DNA from: Candidatus Nomurabacteria bacterium
GTDB taxonomy: Bacteria > Patescibacteriota > Minisyncoccia > Phycocordibacterales > UBA9973
Direction: 5' to 3'
Length of the DNA: 46,287 bases
NCBI GenBank assembly: GCA_943350875.1
Contig: CALRAL010000002.1
Location: 132,221-178,507 of the forward strand
The notes beneath the pieces were generated by a model. It did no database searches and was not told the origin of the DNA. It worked only from the letters and a program-made list of their open reading frames with translations. Within the stretch, counting starts at the first letter, position 1, and every line of letters starts with the position of its first letter. Positions 6,958-18,643 of this stretch are shown here, in pieces. The position numbers were made by a program, and so were the translations under genes.

Positions 6958-9900
6958 ATGCAAAAAGAAAAAGCGCGTCCGAAGAAGTATTTCTCAAGGT
7001 ATAAAAAGCCTTTAATAGAATTTCCAAATTTAATAGAATCTCAAATAAAATCTTTCAAATGGTTAGTGGAAGATGGTTTGAAGGAAGTCTTTAAGGAATT
7101 CTCTCCGATCAAAGATTATTCAGGGAAAAAGTTTCAGCTCGACTTCACTTCTTTCTCTCTGGGTGAATCAAAGTTTGATGAAAATCATGCAAAAGTAAAT
7201 AAGCTCTCTTATCAAGGACAACTAAAAGCGAGAGTCAAGCTTACGAATAAAATTTTAAATTCTGTCAAAGAACAGGAGATTTTCCTATCCGATGTTCCCC
7301 TTATGACAGCCCATGGCACATTTATCATCAACGGAGTAGAACGGGTGATAGTGCCACAGCTGGCAAGAAGCTTTGGAGTATTTTTTACAGAATCAGAAAT
7401 AAAAGGTAAGAGGTATTTTGGAGCTAAAATAATTCCTGCTCGCGGAGTATGGATCGAAATAGAATCAGAATCCGACGGAGCAATTTATATAAGAATAGAT
7501 AAAAAGAGAAAGTTTATTGCCACTGCCTTACTCCGAGCTATGGGCTATGAGACCAATGAAATGATTTTGGAAGCAGTCAAAGGTAATCATGCTCTAGAGG
7601 AAACTATAAAGGCTTGTTTGGCAAAGGATACTGCCAAGACAAAAAGTGATGCATATATTGATATATATAAGCGTCTCAGAGATGGGGATTTGGCCACAGC
7701 TGATAATGCTCGTGAATTTATCGATTCTTTATTTACCGATGAGAGATATGACCTTTCTCCAGTAGGACGATTTAGATTTAATAAAAGATTTGAGAAGGGG
7801 ATGACAGAGACAGACCTCGCTCGCAGGACTATTTCCAAGGATGATTTAATGACTGTCATTGGTAATATTGTGCTTTTAAACAACACTCCAGATGCAAAGT
7901 CCGATGATATTGATCACTTAGGGCAGAGACGTGTGAGATTTGTTGGTGAGATGCTTCAGCAAAAAGTTCGTACTGGTATGATGCAGATAAAGAGAAATAT
8001 CCAAGATAGGATGTCTATCATAGATGTAGACACTGCGATGCCTATCGCTATCATCAACCAGCGTCCGATTCAGGCTCGTATCAAAGAATTTTTCACTACG
8101 AACCAACTTTCACAATTCATGGCTCAGGAGAATGTGCTTTATGAAATAGAGCATTTGCGTACTCTTTCTGCTCTTGGGCCCGGAGGACTCACTCGTGAAC
8201 GGGCAGGACTCGAAGTTCGTGACGTGCACCCTAGCCACTACGGAAGAGTTTGTCCTATTCATACACCTGAGGGTCCAAACATCGGTCTTATTTTGCATCT
8301 TTCAACTTACGCAAAAATAAATGATTTTGGAATAATTGAAACTCCTTATATAAAAGTAAAAAATGGAAAAATAACTGGTGAAGTTATCTATTTAAATGCG
8401 CTTGAAGAAGAAAAGTATAACATTGCACATGCTGGTACCCCTTATGATGAAGATTTTAAAATAACCACAGACAGAGTTGAAGCAAGAATAAAAACAGAAC
8501 CGGGGACTGTCTTTCCTGGCGAAGTTGATTTTATAGACGTGGCTACAAACCAAGGATTCTCTATTGCCACCTCGATGATTCCTTTCTTAGAACACAATGA
8601 TGCGAACCGTGCTTTGATGGGATCAAACATGCAGAAACAGGCAGTACCTTGTGTCTTGCCTGAAGTTCCATTAGTAGCTACGGGTATAGAAGAATTAGCC
8701 TCGAGAGATTCTGGCAGACTCGTTATAGCAGAAGAAGATGGTATAGTCTCATATTTAGATGCTAAAAAGATAGTAGTAAAAGGCCTCGCCCATAAGGCTA
8801 CGGCCGAGGGTAAAAAAGAAATAACTTATCCTTTGGTGAATTTTCTTAGAAATAATCAATTTTCTGTATTTCACCAAAGACCAGCAGTAAATATTGGAGA
8901 TAAAATAAAGAAAGATGCTATTTTAGCTGACACTACAAGCACTAAAAATGGGCAGATTTCAATTGGTCAAAATATATTCGTAGCCTTTTTGTCCTGGTCT
9001 GGATCAAACTACGAAGACGCGATAATTATTTCTGAGAGGTTAGTGAAGAACAGCAAATTCACTTCGATTTATGTTGAAGAATTTATTTGTACAGTTCGTG
9101 ATACGAAACTTGGTCCTGAAATAACTACTCGTGACATACCAAATGTCGGTGAAGTTAAATTAAAAGATCTAGACGAAGATGGAATAGTACGAGTAGGAGC
9201 TGAAGTTAGAGAGAATGACATATTGGTGGGTAAAATTACTCCAAAAGGTGAGACAGAACTTACCCCTGAAGAGAGGTTGCTCCGCTCTATCTTTGCAGAA
9301 AAAGCTCGTGATGTAAAAGACACATCCCTACGTATGGAACACGGTAAGCGTGGACGTATCGTGGGAGTAAAAATATTCTCTCGCGACCTAGGGCATACAC
9401 TCGAAGCGGGAATAATTAAAAAAATAGTTATTGAAGTAGCTCAAGTTAGAAATATCTCAGTTGGAGATAAGCTCTCAGGTAGACACGGGAACAAAGGTGT
9501 TATTTCTACTATATTGCCAGAAGAAGATATGCCATATGGAGCAGATGGAACACCAGTAGATATAATACTTTCACCGCTCGGTGTGCCTTCTCGTATGAAC
9601 TTGGGACAGATTTTTGAAATCCATCTTGGCATGGCAGCGAATACTCTCGGTTATCAAGCAATAGTGCCTCCATTTTTAGGTGCTAAATATGAAGAAATAA
9701 AAGATGAGTTAAAAAAAGCAGGATTACCGGAGAGTGGTAGAGTAAAGCTTTTTGATGGGCGTACAGGGGATGCATTCGAGCAAGATATAGCTGTGGGATA
9801 CATGTATATGCTCAAATTACACCACATGGTAGAAGACAAGATACACATGCGTTCGATCGGACCCTATTCCCTCATCACTCAACAGCCATTAGGTGGTAAA

Positions 9901-10161
9901 GCTCAAGGTGGAGGACAAAGATTTGGAGAAATGGAAGTCTGGGCACTCGAGGGATATGGGGCATCTCATACTCTTCGTGAAATGCTCACGATAAAATCCG
10001 ACGATATCATGGGACGTTCACAGACTTTTGATTCGATAGTGAAGAATGAAAAGATAAAAGCGCCGAATTCTCCAGCTTCATTTAATGTTTTGCTAAATTA
10101 TTTGAGAGGTCTCGCTCTGGATGTAAATTTGAAAAAGAATTCAGATAAAGATTTAAGCTAA
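6958..10161 (+). CDS. rpoB: DNA-directed RNA polymerase subunit beta
   Basis: 1067 aa; GRVCPIHTPEGPNIGLI, SVGDKLSGRHGNKGVIS, GGKAQGGGQRFGEMEVWALE. Confidence 0.97.
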   Translation: MQKEKARPKKYFSRYKKPLIEFPNLIESQIKSFKWLVEDGLKEVFKEFSPIKDYSGKKFQLDFTSFSLGESKFDENHAKVNKLSYQGQLKARVKLTNKILNSVKEQEIFLSDVPLMTAHGTFIINGVERVIVPQLARSFGVFFTESEIKGKRYFGAKIIPARGVWIEIESESDGAIYIRIDKKRKFIATALLRAMGYETNEMILEAVKGNHALEETIKACLAKDTAKTKSDAYIDIYKRLRDGDLATADNAREFIDSLFTDERYDLSPVGRFRFNKRFEKGMTETDLARRTISKDDLMTVIGNIVLLNNTPDAKSDDIDHLGQRRVRFVGEMLQQKVRTGMMQIKRNIQDRMSIIDVDTAMPIAIINQRPIQARIKEFFTTNQLSQFMAQENVLYEIEHLRTLSALGPGGLTRERAGLEVRDVHPSHYGRVCPIHTPEGPNIGLILHLSTYAKINDFGIIETPYIKVKNGKITGEVIYLNALEEEKYNIAHAGTPYDEDFKITTDRVEARIKTEPGTVFPGEVDFIDVATNQGFSIATSMIPFLEHNDANRALMGSNMQKQAVPCVLPEVPLVATGIEELASRDSGRLVIAEEDGIVSYLDAKKIVVKGLAHKATAEGKKEITYPLVNFLRNNQFSVFHQRPAVNIGDKIKKDAILADTTSTKNGQISIGQNIFVAFLSWSGSNYEDAIIISERLVKNSKFTSIYVEEFICTVRDTKLGPEITTRDIPNVGEVKLKDLDEDGIVRVGAEVRENDILVGKITPKGETELTPEERLLRSIFAEKARDVKDTSLRMEHGKRGRIVGVKIFSRDLGHTLEAGIIKKIVIEVAQVRNISVGDKLSGRHGNKGVISTILPEEDMPYGADGTPVDIILSPLGVPSRMNLGQIFEIHLGMAANTLGYQAIVPPFLGAKYEEIKDELKKAGLPESGRVKLFDGRTGDAFEQDIAVGYMYMLKLHHMVEDKIHMRSIGPYSLITQQPLGGKAQGGGQRFGEMEVWALEGYGASHTLREMLTIKSDDIMGRSQTFDSIVKNEKIKAPNSPASFNVLLNYLRGLALDVNLKKNSDKDLS

Positions 10162-10188
10162 TATTAAAAATAAATTTATACAAAATAT

Positions 10189-13100
10189 ATGAAAACTTTA
10201 AATTTAACTGAATTTGATCAAATTACATTAAAACTAGCTTCCCCTGAACAGATCAGAGAATGGTCATATGGGGAAGTAACCAAACCTGAGACGATAAACT
10301 ATCGTACAGGTAGATCCGAACGTGGTGGACTTTTTGATGAGAAAATCTTTGGACCGGAAAAAGACTATGAATGTTATTGTGGTAAATATCGCAGGATTCG
10401 TTATAAAGATATTATCTGTGAAAAATGTGGAGTGGAGGTGACTCGTTCTATTGTTCGTCGTGAAAGGATGGGGCATATAGAGCTAGGAACTCCAGTTTCA
10501 CATATCTGGTTCTTACGTGGAGTGCCTTCAAGGATGAGTATATTGTTAAATATTTCTGTTTCTGATTTGGAGAAAGTTATATATTTTGCTGGATATATCA
10601 TCACTAAAGTTCATGAAGAGGAAAAGCAAAAAATAGTATCAGATTTAGATAAAGAATACAAAGCAAAATTAAAAAATGCTAATGACGATGAAACTCGTGA
10701 GAAATTAAAGAACTTACTTTCTGTGACGAAGAAAGAAATAGCAGAGATTTACGAAGGAAAAGTTTTAAATGAAATTTCTTTTCATCATTATTCTTTGAAA
10801 TATGGAGTATGTTTTGAAGCAAATATCGGAGCGGAAGCCATTTATTCAATATTTAAGAATTTAGATTTGAATAAATTGAAAGCTCACACCGAAAAGATGC
10901 TTGAAACTGCAAGTACAGCAGATAAGGAAAAATTACAAAAAAGACTTTCACTGATCAGAGCGATGACGTATGCAAATATTCGTCCTGAATGGATGTTTTT
11001 GACTGCTATTCCTGTCATTCCTCCAGTTTTACGTCCTATGGTCGCGCTTGATGGTGGTAGGCATGCTACGAGCGACTTAAACGATTTGTATCGTCGAGTA
11101 ATAAACCGAAATAATCGTTTGAAAAAGTTACAAGAAATCAATGCCCCAGATGTAATATTGCGAAATGAGAAAAGAATTATTCAAGAAGCTGTGGATGCTC
11201 TGATAGACAATTCAATTGCTAAGCAAAATGATAACACTGCCATGAGTCAGTCTCAAAAGAGACCACTCAAATCTTTGTCTGATAATTTAAAATCTAAACA
11301 AGGTCTTTTCCGTCAAAACCTTCTTGGTAAGCGTGTGGACTATTCTGGACGTTCTGTGATTGTTGTCGGTCCTACACTCAAGCTCAATCAATGTGGTTTG
11401 CCAAAACACATGGCACTCGAGCTTTTTAGGCCTTTTGTCATTTCAAAGATACTTCAAGCAGAACTTGCATTTAATATCAGAGGGGCAAATAAGCTTATAG
11501 AAGAGCGTACTCCAGAAGTCTGGGCCATGCTTGAAGAAGTAATTTTTGGTAAATATGTTCTTTTGAACCGCGCGCCCACTTTACACAGACTTGGGATTCA
11601 AGCTTTCAATCCTATCCTTATTGAAGGGAATGCTATCCAAGTGCATCCTCTCGTATGTGCGGCTTTTAATGCTGACTTCGACGGAGACCAGATGGCAGTG
11701 TATGTACCACTTTCTGATGAAGCACAAATGGAAGCTAAAGAATTGATGGCGGCTAATAAAAACCTCTTAAAACCTCAAAATGGCGATCCAATAGTGCATC
11801 CTAGTAAAGACATGGTGCTTGGTGCTTATTGGATGACTAAAAATGTTGACGGAGAAAAAGGTGAAGGTAAATATTTTTCAAGTCCAAATACAGCTATCAC
11901 TGCTTATGAATATGGAATAATTTCTCTACGGGCAAAAATAAAAGTTTTAGCTACAGATACTCACAAATATAGAAAATTTGATGGGGGGATTTTTGACACT
12001 ACTGTAGGAAAAATTTTCTTTAACAGTATTTTACCAGAAGATTTCTCTTATGTTAGTGATGAAATGACTCAGAAAAGAATCTCTGTACTTGTCGATGAAC
12101 TTATCATGCATTATGGTGTAGACAGCACTCCAGTTTTACTAGATAAAATAAAAGCATTTGGTTTTAAATACTCTACAATTTCTGGTACTACTTGGGGATT
12201 GGATAATGTGAAAGTTCCTGCTGAAAAGGCAAGTATTGTAGCAAAAGGTAGAAAATCAGAAGAAGAAGTTGTTTCTCAATGGAAAGATGGTCTTTTGTCA
12301 GAAGATGAAAGATATCAAAAAGTTATCGGTATTTGGACTCATGCTAAAAAAGAGTTAGAAAAAGCTTTACCCAATACTCTAGACAAAAACGGTTCTGCTT
12401 TTGATTTGTTCACTTCAGGAGCTAGGGGTTCTATTGGTCAGCTCGTGCAAATGGCTGGAATGAAAGGGCTTATTCAAAACAACCAAGGTAAAACTTTGGA
12501 ATTTCCAGTTATTCCTAGTTATTATGAAGGGCTTTCTCCAATTGAATATTTCGTTATTACTCATGGAGCTCGTAAAGGAGCATCCGATACTGCTCTTAAC
12601 ACTGCAAAGGCTGGTTATCTTACACGCAGATTAGTAGATGTATCACAAGATGTAGTTATCACAGAGAAAGATTGTGGTACCAAAGAAGGTAAAATGGTAG
12701 GGCGTGAAGATATTTCTGGATTGGAGATTCCTCTTTCAAAAAACATCAGTGGCCGAATTTTGGCAGAAGATTTGAAAGATAAAAATGGTAAAGTGTTATA
12801 CAAAAAAGGATTCTTAGTGACTAAAGAAGAAGCTTATACCATAGAGGGCATGGGTTTTGAAAAAGTATTTGTTCGTTCTCCACTCACATGCAAAACTGCT
12901 CATGGACTTTGTCAGATGTGTTATGGGCTTGATTTAGGTAGAAATAAACTTGTTGATTTAGGTGAGGCAGTAGGTATCATAGCAGCTCAAGCTATCGGTG
13001 AACCAGGTACTCAGCTTACACTTCGTACGTTCCACGCTGGAGGAGTGGCAGGTACAGACATCACTACAGGTCTTCCACGTGTGGAAGAAATATTTGAAAA

Positions 13101-13797
13101 GAGAATTCCTAAAAATCCTGCGATAGTATCACAGACAGATGGTGAAGTATTTGAAATAAAAGACAAAGATGGAAAAGAAAAAATGATTAAAGTTTTGTCT
13201 GATTCAAAGATTGATGGTAAAAGTAATGAGATAGAGTACAATGCTCCATTCCACAGAGTGCCTATAGTGAAAGTAGGTGACAAAGTAAAGAAAGGGGAAC
13301 TTTTGACTGACGGTTCAGCTGATATCTCTGAGATATTCAAATATGGAGGCAAAGATATGGTTGAAGAATATATCATTCGCGAAATAGATAAAGTTTACGA
13401 ATTACAAAGTGCCTCTATTTCCAGAAAACATACAGAAATAATAATCCGTCAGATGTTCTCTAGAAGGAGAATAAAAGATGCTGGAGAGACGAATTTCTCA
13501 ATCGGAGATATTGTAGAAAATACAGTGTTGATAGAAGAGAATTTAAGAATGGCTAAAATAGGAGGTAAAGAAGCAAAAGCGGAAACTATAGCTCTAGGGA
13601 TAACGGAAGTTTCTCTCCGCACAAAGAGTTGGCTCTCAGCTGCATCGTTCCAAAATACAAATCGTGTTTTGATAGAAAATGCAATCAAAGGCGGGGTCGA
13701 CTCTCTAAGAGGCCTAAAGGAAAATGTCATAATCGGAAGATTAATCCCAGCTGGTACAGGATTCAAGAAGAATTTACTCGTAAGTGAGGAGGAATAG
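10189..13797 (+). CDS. rpoC: DNA-directed RNA polymerase subunit beta'
   Basis: 1202 aa; [54 protein letters not shown]. Confidence 0.97.
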   Translation: MKTLNLTEFDQITLKLASPEQIREWSYGEVTKPETINYRTGRSERGGLFDEKIFGPEKDYECYCGKYRRIRYKDIICEKCGVEVTRSIVRRERMGHIELGTPVSHIWFLRGVPSRMSILLNISVSDLEKVIYFAGYIITKVHEEEKQKIVSDLDKEYKAKLKNANDDETREKLKNLLSVTKKEIAEIYEGKVLNEISFHHYSLKYGVCFEANIGAEAIYSIFKNLDLNKLKAHTEKMLETASTADKEKLQKRLSLIRAMTYANIRPEWMFLTAIPVIPPVLRPMVALDGGRHATSDLNDLYRRVINRNNRLKKLQEINAPDVILRNEKRIIQEAVDALIDNSIAKQNDNTAMSQSQKRPLKSLSDNLKSKQGLFRQNLLGKRVDYSGRSVIVVGPTLKLNQCGLPKHMALELFRPFVISKILQAELAFNIRGANKLIEERTPEVWAMLEEVIFGKYVLLNRAPTLHRLGIQAFNPILIEGNAIQVHPLVCAAFNADFDGDQMAVYVPLSDEAQMEAKELMAANKNLLKPQNGDPIVHPSKDMVLGAYWMTKNVDGEKGEGKYFSSPNTAITAYEYGIISLRAKIKVLATDTHKYRKFDGGIFDTTVGKIFFNSILPEDFSYVSDEMTQKRISVLVDELIMHYGVDSTPVLLDKIKAFGFKYSTISGTTWGLDNVKVPAEKASIVAKGRKSEEEVVSQWKDGLLSEDERYQKVIGIWTHAKKELEKALPNTLDKNGSAFDLFTSGARGSIGQLVQMAGMKGLIQNNQGKTLEFPVIPSYYEGLSPIEYFVITHGARKGASDTALNTAKAGYLTRRLVDVSQDVVITEKDCGTKEGKMVGREDISGLEIPLSKNISGRILAEDLKDKNGKVLYKKGFLVTKEEAYTIEGMGFEKVFVRSPLTCKTAHGLCQMCYGLDLGRNKLVDLGEAVGIIAAQAIGEPGTQLTLRTFHAGGVAGTDITTGLPRVEEIFEKRIPKNPAIVSQTDGEVFEIKDKDGKEKMIKVLSDSKIDGKSNEIEYNAPFHRVPIVKVGDKVKKGELLTDGSADISEIFKYGGKDMVEEYIIREIDKVYELQSASISRKHTEIIIRQMFSRRRIKDAGETNFSIGDIVENTVLIEENLRMAKIGGKEAKAETIALGITEVSLRTKSWLSAASFQNTNRVLIENAIKGGVDSLRGLKENVIIGRLIPAGTGFKKNLLVSEEE

Positions 13798-13807
13798 TTC
13801 GAAACAT

Positions 13808-15562
13808 ATGAACTCTCCCGTTCAAAAAATAAAGGAGAGGCTTTCGATAGAGGATGTAGTCTCTTCTTACATAAAATTAGATAGGATAGGCACAAATTTA
13901 AAAGCTAAGTGTCCTTTTCATAATGAAAAGACCCCCTCCTTTTTTATCTCTCCAGAGAGAGGTACATATTATTGTTTTGGGTGTGCAGCCAAGGGAGACA
14001 TATTTTCTTTTGTAGAAGAATTCGAGGGTCTTGATTTTAAAGGAGCTCTTAAGCTATTAGCCGATAAAGCAGGAGTTGCGCTTGAAAACTTTGATAAAGA
14101 AAAAGATGGTTTAGTTTTTTCAGAGAAGGAAAAATTATATAGAATAATGGAAGAAGCAACTAAATATTTCTCCCTAAACTTATCTAAAGAAAAAGAAATT
14201 TTGGAATATTTGAAATTACGCGGATTAGAAGACAAAACAATAAAAGATTTCAGAATAGGATATGCCAGATTAGAATGGAGGGAACTTTACTCTTATTTAC
14301 AAAAAAGAGGTTTTAAAGATGAAGAGATAGAAAAAGCAGGCTTAGCAAAGAAGACAGAAAAAGGGATGTATGATAGATTTCGTGGTAGAATTATGTTTCC
14401 GATTTCTGATTCTAGCGGTAGGGTAATTGCTTTTTCGGGGAGGATTTTTGTAGATGATGAAAAATCTGCAAAATATTTAAATAGCCCAGAAACTCTAATA
14501 TTCAATAAATCCTCTGTGCTTTTTGGTTTAGATAAAGCCAAAGATTCAATACGTAAAAATAATTTTTCTATTTTAGTTGAAGGACAGTTTGATCTGGTAT
14601 TATCTCATCAGGCAGGATACAAGAATACAATAGCGACTTCAGGCACAGCTTTGTCAGATTCTGTAGTTTCAAAGGAAAGTGTGGTATCTGGGTTGGGTTT
14701 GGTTCGTCGTCTTTCTCAAAATATAGTCTTAGCATTTGATGCCGATAAAGCCGGGATAAATGCTTCAAGTCGAGCGAGCAAAATTGCTCTATCTTTGGGG
14801 ATGGATGTAAAAGTGGCAAGTTTACCAGAGGGCGTAGATCCGGCTGATTTGATTTCTAAACAAGGGATAGACGCATGGAGAGAAGCTATTAAAGGTTCTA
14901 AACACGTAATAGAATTTATTTTGGATAGAGTTATAAAAGATTCTAGAGGTGATAAGCGTAAAGTGGGCTTGGGGATAAAAGAAAAGGTTTTGCCTTATGT
15001 AAATGTGCTTGAAAGCACTATTGAAAAATCACATTTTTTAAAGAAAATAAGTGAAACTTCGCAAATATCAGAGACTGCTATAATGGACGATCTAAAAAAG
15101 GTAGAGAAAGAATCTTTGCAAGAGAAAAAAGAAATTGAAGAGATAAAAAATATAACCAATAAAGTCTTTAGAAAAGATTATATAGAACGCAGATTATTGG
15201 GGATAATTTTATGGCAGAAGACCTTATTAGAGAAAAGTATTGATATAGATAATCTATTAAAAGAAGTATGTTTAGTTTTAAATAAAGATGAAAAACAAAT
15301 ATTAGAAAGCGCAAAAGACAACGCTTCGGATTTGATCTTTGAAGCTGAGATTTTTTATAAAGAAGATATTGATTTAAAAAAAGATGTGGAAGAGATGTTG
15401 ATTAATTTAAAAGAGGAGTATTTAAAAGAAAAATTGCAAAATAAAATGTGGGAATTGCATAAAGCTGAAGAAAATAAAGATGGACCACAATCAGTCAAGA
15501 TTCTACAAGAATATAAAATTCTATACGACCAGATACAAAATATTAAAAATAACAAAAAGTAA
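13808..15562 (+). CDS. dnaG: DNA primase
   Basis: [25 protein letters not shown] zinc finger; [15 protein letters not shown] and [19 protein letters not shown] at 13808 preferred over the upstream ORF start. Confidence 0.93.
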   Translation: MNSPVQKIKERLSIEDVVSSYIKLDRIGTNLKAKCPFHNEKTPSFFISPERGTYYCFGCAAKGDIFSFVEEFEGLDFKGALKLLADKAGVALENFDKEKDGLVFSEKEKLYRIMEEATKYFSLNLSKEKEILEYLKLRGLEDKTIKDFRIGYARLEWRELYSYLQKRGFKDEEIEKAGLAKKTEKGMYDRFRGRIMFPISDSSGRVIAFSGRIFVDDEKSAKYLNSPETLIFNKSSVLFGLDKAKDSIRKNNFSILVEGQFDLVLSHQAGYKNTIATSGTALSDSVVSKESVVSGLGLVRRLSQNIVLAFDADKAGINASSRASKIALSLGMDVKVASLPEGVDPADLISKQGIDAWREAIKGSKHVIEFILDRVIKDSRGDKRKVGLGIKEKVLPYVNVLESTIEKSHFLKKISETSQISETAIMDDLKKVEKESLQEKKEIEEIKNITNKVFRKDYIERRLLGIILWQKTLLEKSIDIDNLLKEVCLVLNKDEKQILESAKDNASDLIFEAEIFYKEDIDLKKDVEEMLINLKEEYLKEKLQNKMWELHKAEENKDGPQSVKILQEYKILYDQIQNIKNNKK

Positions 15563-15566
15563 AATT

Positions 15567-16781
15567 ATGAAGAAAAAAACAAAAATAAAGAAAGTAAAAA
15601 AGTTAATAAAGAAACAAGTAAAAAAAATTAAAAAAACAGTTAAAGTCAAAAAAGTGGTTAGAAAAGATAAAAAGTCAACAAAAAAGACAATTAAAAAAAC
15701 AACATATGCAGAGAAAAAGATAGAGGAGTTGGGAAGACTCTCAAACGAACTGATAGAAAAAGGCAGAAAAAGAGGGTTTATTACTTATGATGAGATATTA
15801 AAGACTTTTCCAGATATTGAGAATAATATTTTATTTTTAGATGAACTTTATGAAAAGTTTACAGTGGCAGGAATAGATATATTGGAAGGTGGTAACTTAC
15901 TTAATCTAGATAATGATGCCAGCGATGGAGATATGAACAAATCCACCATGCACGATTCCATCCAAATGTATTTAAAGGAAATAGGACAATATGCGCTTAT
16001 AAATGCCAGTGATGAAAAAGGACTTGCTAAAAGAATAGAGAATGGAGACGAAGAAGCAAAGAATTTACTAGCTCGTGCAAATTTGCGTCTTGTTGTGTCT
16101 ATTGCCAAGAAATATGTGGGTAGAAGTGCGAACCTGACCTTACTTGATCTTATTCAAGAAGGAAATTTGGGGCTTTTTAAAGCAGTGGAGAAATTCGACT
16201 GGACTAAAGGATATAAATTCTCTACCTATGCTACCTGGTGGATTCGTCAGTCTATCACTCGAGCATTAGCCGACCAATCTAGGACTATTCGTATTCCTGT
16301 GCATATGGTGGAGACTATTTCAAAATACAAACAAACACATAGAAAACTTAGCCAAGATCTCGGTCGTGAACCACTGGCAGAAGAGATAGCGACAGAGATG
16401 GGTATTCCAGTGGAGAAGATACATGTGATTGAGAATATTTCCCAAGAGACTATTTCTTTGGAACAGCCAATAGGGGATGACGATGATAAATCCACTTTGG
16501 AGAATTTTATTCCAGATGATAAGATCTTACGCCCTGACCAAGAATCCTCAAGGAGAATTCTGTCTGACCAGATTCGTGAAGTCTTAGATGAATTAAACCC
16601 AAAAGAGAGAAAAATATTAGAGATGCGTTATGGTTTACTTGATGGCATCCAACACACTCTTGAGAGAGTGGGGGAAGAATTCGGCGTGACTCGTGAACGT
16701 ATTCGTCAAATCGAAGCGAAAGTACACGACAAACTTCGCCAGCACGAAAAAATATCTCGTTTAAAAAACTATTTTGACTAG
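15567..16781 (+). CDS. rpoD: RNA polymerase primary sigma factor (sigma-70)
   Basis: Lys-rich N-terminus; [15 protein letters not shown]..., [48 protein letters not shown] at 15567 follows dnaG by 4 bp. Confidence 0.95.
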   Translation: MKKKTKIKKVKKLIKKQVKKIKKTVKVKKVVRKDKKSTKKTIKKTTYAEKKIEELGRLSNELIEKGRKRGFITYDEILKTFPDIENNILFLDELYEKFTVAGIDILEGGNLLNLDNDASDGDMNKSTMHDSIQMYLKEIGQYALINASDEKGLAKRIENGDEEAKNLLARANLRLVVSIAKKYVGRSANLTLLDLIQEGNLGLFKAVEKFDWTKGYKFSTYATWWIRQSITRALADQSRTIRIPVHMVETISKYKQTHRKLSQDLGREPLAEEIATEMGIPVEKIHVIENISQETISLEQPIGDDDDKSTLENFIPDDKILRPDQESSRRILSDQIREVLDELNPKERKILEMRYGLLDGIQHTLERVGEEFGVTRERIRQIEAKVHDKLRQHEKISRLKNYFD

Positions 16782-16788
16782 TTCCAGC

Positions 16789-16814
16789 AATTTAAGCAAG
16801 GGTAGTCCTTGCTG
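16789..16814. repeat. REP-like hairpin, left copy flanking RAYT-1
   Basis: AATTTAAGCAAGG-GTAGT-CCTTGCTG; identical to 17519-17544. Confidence 0.8.
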
Positions 16815-16817
16815 GAA

Positions 16818-17495
16818 CTAAGGAGTAATTCTATTTTCGTTAAATATCTGTTCGTGTATTTTAAAATCTAATTCCATGTTTTTTATATATTCTGGAATCA
16901 GAGAAAAATCAAGAATAGTTGATTCTGGTCGATTGCTTTCTATAAAATCTTGGTAGCTGGAAAATCCATATTGTTCTAAAAAATTCTTAGCCTCTTTTTT
17001 ATTTTTAACACCATTTTCTTTCCACCCTTTATCAATTATTGAAAGTGGATTAAGATGCACATAAGAAAATATATACATATATTGTGATTCATTATTAATG
17101 TGTTCTGATCTGAAAGGATGGGTAAAAAGGGGACCGCTCCTTTCGTATTTAGTATTAAAATACATTGAATAAGCGGTTAAAAGTTTAGCCATAAATTTAC
17201 TTATACCGCCAGACTTATGTTCATATAAAATTAAGTGAAAATGATTTGGCATTAGACAATAACCTAAAATTGAAACAAGAGTTTTACTTCTTTTTTCTTT
17301 AAAAATATCTTTCAAATTATTTTTACTTGTTTGCAGAAAATTGTCCATTCTAAATGAATCAGTTTGGTTCATTATATACAATAGGGCGACAAAACGATTG
17401 TAGTCTTTTATATTAAGAAATATCTTACGTTTTTCTACTCCTCGAGAATATATGTGATAATATTCGCCTTCAACAAATGGGGTTTTTCTATACAT
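16818..17495 (-). CDS. REP-associated tyrosine transposase-like protein (Y1_Tnp/IS200-like)
   Basis: FVEGEYYHIYSRGVEKRKIF, YCLMPNHFHLILYE, YIFSYVHLNPLS. Start at MYRKTPF (17495) chosen because the longer ORF start runs through the REP repeat. Confidence 0.85.
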   Translation of the reverse strand: MYRKTPFVEGEYYHIYSRGVEKRKIFLNIKDYNRFVALLYIMNQTDSFRMDNFLQTSKNNLKDIFKEKRSKTLVSILGYCLMPNHFHLILYEHKSGGISKFMAKLLTAYSMYFNTKYERSGPLFTHPFRSEHINNESQYMYIFSYVHLNPLSIIDKGWKENGVKNKKEAKNFLEQYGFSSYQDFIESNRPESTILDFSLIPEYIKNMELDFKIHEQIFNENRITP

Positions 17496-17518
17496 ATATC
17501 TATTATATATGGATATAA

Positions 17519-17544
17519 AATTTAAGCAAGGGTAGTCCTTGCTG
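17519..17544. repeat. REP-like hairpin, right copy flanking RAYT-1
   Basis: AATTTAAGCAAGGGTAGTCCTTGCTG. Confidence 0.8.
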
Positions 17545-17714
17545 AAAATACTGGAAATAAGAAACATTATATTTAGTTATCCACATTATTCTTTGACAAA
17601 AACTGTCGGGGGTAGTGTTACGGTATTACTATAATTTGGATTAAAAAATATGAAAGAAGAATTTAAAAATTATACTGAACAAAAAGAGATATCTTGAAAA
17701 TAGATACGGAAAGT

Positions 17715-17741
17715 AAAATACAAGGCAAGACCTTGTATTTT
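17715..17741. repeat. Hairpin with AGGCAAGACCT core
   Basis: AAAATACAAGG-CAAGA-CCTTGTATTTT; same loop as the RAYT-2 hairpins. Confidence 0.75.
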
Positions 17742-17774
17742 TAATCTCTCGTTTAAAAAACTATTTTGATTAAA

Positions 17775-18506
17775 TTATTTCAACACTTTGTCTATTTTTG
17801 CTGTCACTGTGTCAGTTGGGAGATAGCCGTCGATAGTATCTACGATTTCTCCATTTTTCAAGATGAAACCTTTAGGAGTGCCTGTTACCCCGATTGCCAC
17901 CCCGTTTGATTTTTGTTCCTCTACAGCTTTGGTATATTTACCGTTATCTAAGCACAAATTAAAACTAATAGTATTAAGTCCTAGAGTTTGGGCAAAAGAT
18001 TTTAAATTTGCGTTAGAAAATCCACCTGCATTCTCTCCGTTTTGATGATCAAAAAGATAATCGTGATAGTCCCAGAATTTACCTTGATCACCAGCACATC
18101 TAGCCGCTTCAGCTGATTTTATGGATTCATCTTTTTTGATTGAGTATTTGGGGGGTTTTATAAAAGTTCCTAGGAATGCAAAATCTCTGTAAACTAAATT
18201 AACTTTGCTTTCTGGTAAGTATTTATCTCTCAATTCTTTCTCAGCTTCACTGTGGAATTTCCCACACCATGGACACTGAAAATCCTCATACATTATTACT
18301 GAAATTTTTGCATTTAGGTCGCCCATTATCCTATCTTCTTTTGAAATAGGTGCTAATTCTGCTTTTTTTGGTTCATCTGCTTGTTTATTAGTTTTTCCAT
18401 TATTGGATTTAATCCATGTAAAACCCAGTAAAATAGAGCCAGAAATCAATATTCCAGCTATTATTATCGACATTTGCACTGTTAATTCATCCTTTTTGTT
18501 TTCCAT
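17775..18506 (-). CDS. DsbA-family thioredoxin-like membrane-anchored disulfide oxidoreductase
   Basis: N-terminal TM; VIMYEDFQCPWCGKFHSEAEKEL; GVTGTPKGFILKNGEIVDTIDGYLP. Confidence 0.88.
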   Translation of the reverse strand: MENKKDELTVQMSIIIAGILISGSILLGFTWIKSNNGKTNKQADEPKKAELAPISKEDRIMGDLNAKISVIMYEDFQCPWCGKFHSEAEKELRDKYLPESKVNLVYRDFAFLGTFIKPPKYSIKKDESIKSAEAARCAGDQGKFWDYHDYLFDHQNGENAGGFSNANLKSFAQTLGLNTISFNLCLDNGKYTKAVEEQKSNGVAIGVTGTPKGFILKNGEIVDTIDGYLPTDTVTAKIDKVLK

Positions 18507-18643
18507 TTTTTATTGATTAATTATTAATAGTTATACACCTAATTAGTGTAGCATATATTTTTATTATGTTATAATAATTATATTAAAAAGGTCTTTTTAT
18601 AAATTAACTTTTCCGTAATAAGCGGGAATAAATTAAAAGAATT

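Noticed and set aside
7587-13895. Numerous minus-strand ORFs over rpoB/rpoC
   Set aside because: Antisense to unmistakable polymerase genes.
14640-14720. Extra residues [11 protein letters not shown] in DnaG TOPRIM region
   Set aside because: Looks like a small insertion, but the DNA is not palindromic; may be ordinary loop variation.
17651-17698. Mini-ORF MKEEFKNYTEQKEIS
   Set aside because: 15 codons, no support; probably remnant DNA in the RAYT-1 unit.
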